From the NCBI RefSeq assembly GCF_033097365.1, contig NZ_AP028461.1, positions 496,001 to 560,000 of the forward strand: 64,000 nucleotides of DNA, read 5' to 3'. Source of the DNA: Actinoplanes sichuanensis (GTDB lineage: Bacteria; Actinomycetota; Actinomycetes; Mycobacteriales; Micromonosporaceae). The position numbers and the translations under genes are program-made. This document shows, in pieces, positions 63,683 through 64,000 of this stretch. Below the pieces are notes generated by a model, which saw only the letters and a program-made list of their open reading frames with translations, was not told where the DNA came from and ran no database searches. The number at the start of each line of letters is the position of its first letter. The stretch's first letter is position 1.

Positions 63683-64000
63683 GTGGCCGGACCGTCCACC
63701 GCACTGTCCCCGGTGATCGCCGCCAGCACCCACTGGCTGGCGCGGGCCTACCCGGGCGGCGAATCCAACACGGTGGCGCACACGCTCGCGGAACTGCAGG
63801 CCCGGCAGGCCATCACGGTCGCCGCCTGGCTGCGCTACCCGACCGAGATCGACGCCGCGCTCGTCGCCATCGCCGGCCCCGGTGGATCCGCCATCCTCGA
63901 CTGGAAGGCCGGCAGCGAACCCGACGACGAGTTCGCCGACGGTGAGGGCTGGCGCACCTGGGTCGACGAGGTCGTCGTCAGCTGGGCCGCCTGCCTGCTC
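63683..64000 (+). CDS. Unrecognised protein (3' partial)
   Basis: The gene runs off the window; 106 residues are visible. GTG 63683 has a good GGGAGGAG ribosome-binding site 8-9 nt upstream. The visible part (LSPVIAASTHWLARAYPGGE, LRYPTEIDAALVAIAGPGGS, then the acidic DEFADGEGWRTWVDEVVV) is soluble, with no signal peptide. I recognise no domain. It is divergent from glgE, so it could share its control. Confidence 0.65.
   Translation, partial: MAGPSTALSPVIAASTHWLARAYPGGESNTVAHTLAELQARQAITVAAWLRYPTEIDAALVAIAGPGGSAILDWKAGSEPDDEFADGEGWRTWVDEVVVSWAACLL

Noticed and set aside
63199..63729. Possible leftward small gene in the glgE spacer
   Set aside because: No Shine-Dalgarno, overlaps the start of the divergent gene, no homology-like pattern; left as spacer.

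Overview
The window is high-GC DNA with GTG/TTG starts, many 4-nt ATGA/GTGA gene overlaps and strong codon bias. It fits a mycelial actinomycete, and my best guess is the Micromonosporaceae (Actinoplanes-like). The support is a GlgE-pathway glycogen operon, an LLM (F420-type) oxidoreductase, a CBM2-GH6 cellulase with a CebR-type operator, a fused alpha-beta glycyl-tRNA synthetase, several Ser/Thr kinases and several GGDEF proteins. I see no tRNA, rRNA, CRISPR array, transposase or integrase.

Layout. 1-4753: regulators (XRE-cupin tail, two LacI proteins, one GlxA/AraC protein) around a GAPDH gene lying in a glxA-gap-lacI leftward unit. 4771-7180: a membrane Ser/Thr kinase divergent from a small secreted protein. 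7254-13579: a c-di-GMP pair (PAS-GGDEF, then GGDEF-EAL), followed by three poorly characterised genes. 13581-23181: a pyrimidine/hydantoin-type catabolic island. Its leftward operon encodes a nitrilase-type N-carbamoyl-amidohydrolase, dihydropyrimidinase, LLM flavin/F420 oxidoreductase and a THI5-like ABC importer; the rightward divergent operon encodes a MocR regulator and a class III aminotransferase. 23306-24888: a PiT phosphate transporter with a small membrane partner. 25215-33038 (leftward): GDPD phosphodiesterase, a very large DUF6493-like protein with internal repeats, and glyS. 33083-39576: acyl-CoA dehydrogenase, secreted protein, GAF-GGDEF protein, HAD hydrolase, and an ECF sigma/membrane partner pair with a repeat tail on the sigma factor. 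39654-41581: CebR-type operator, GH6 cellulase and terminator. 41615-43764: small membrane or secreted proteins.

44206-48085 holds the most unusual module: a cytochrome-b/ferric-reductase-like membrane protein, a NuoF-like flavoprotein fused to a ferredoxin, and a TlpA-like lipoprotein thioredoxin. Together they look like a route carrying electrons from NAD(P)H across the membrane to an extracytoplasmic thiol protein. 48082-55866: PspC protein, a Ser/Thr kinase with a large extracellular domain, Tex, PP2C phosphatase, a lipoprotein with a 15-bp minisatellite in its signal peptide, a YjbR protein and a GNAT acetyltransferase. 55888-63133: glgE-treS-mak-glgB (trehalose to maltose-1-phosphate to alpha-glucan). 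The window ends in an unrecognised partial gene.

A recurring theme is short in-frame minisatellites in low-complexity protein segments (33-bp in the sigma factor, 90-bp in the DUF6493-like protein, 36-bp in the cytochrome tail, 15-bp in a signal peptide, 24-bp in the secreted protein) and similar tandem repeats in spacers. All functional assignments come from reading motifs; no database search was run.
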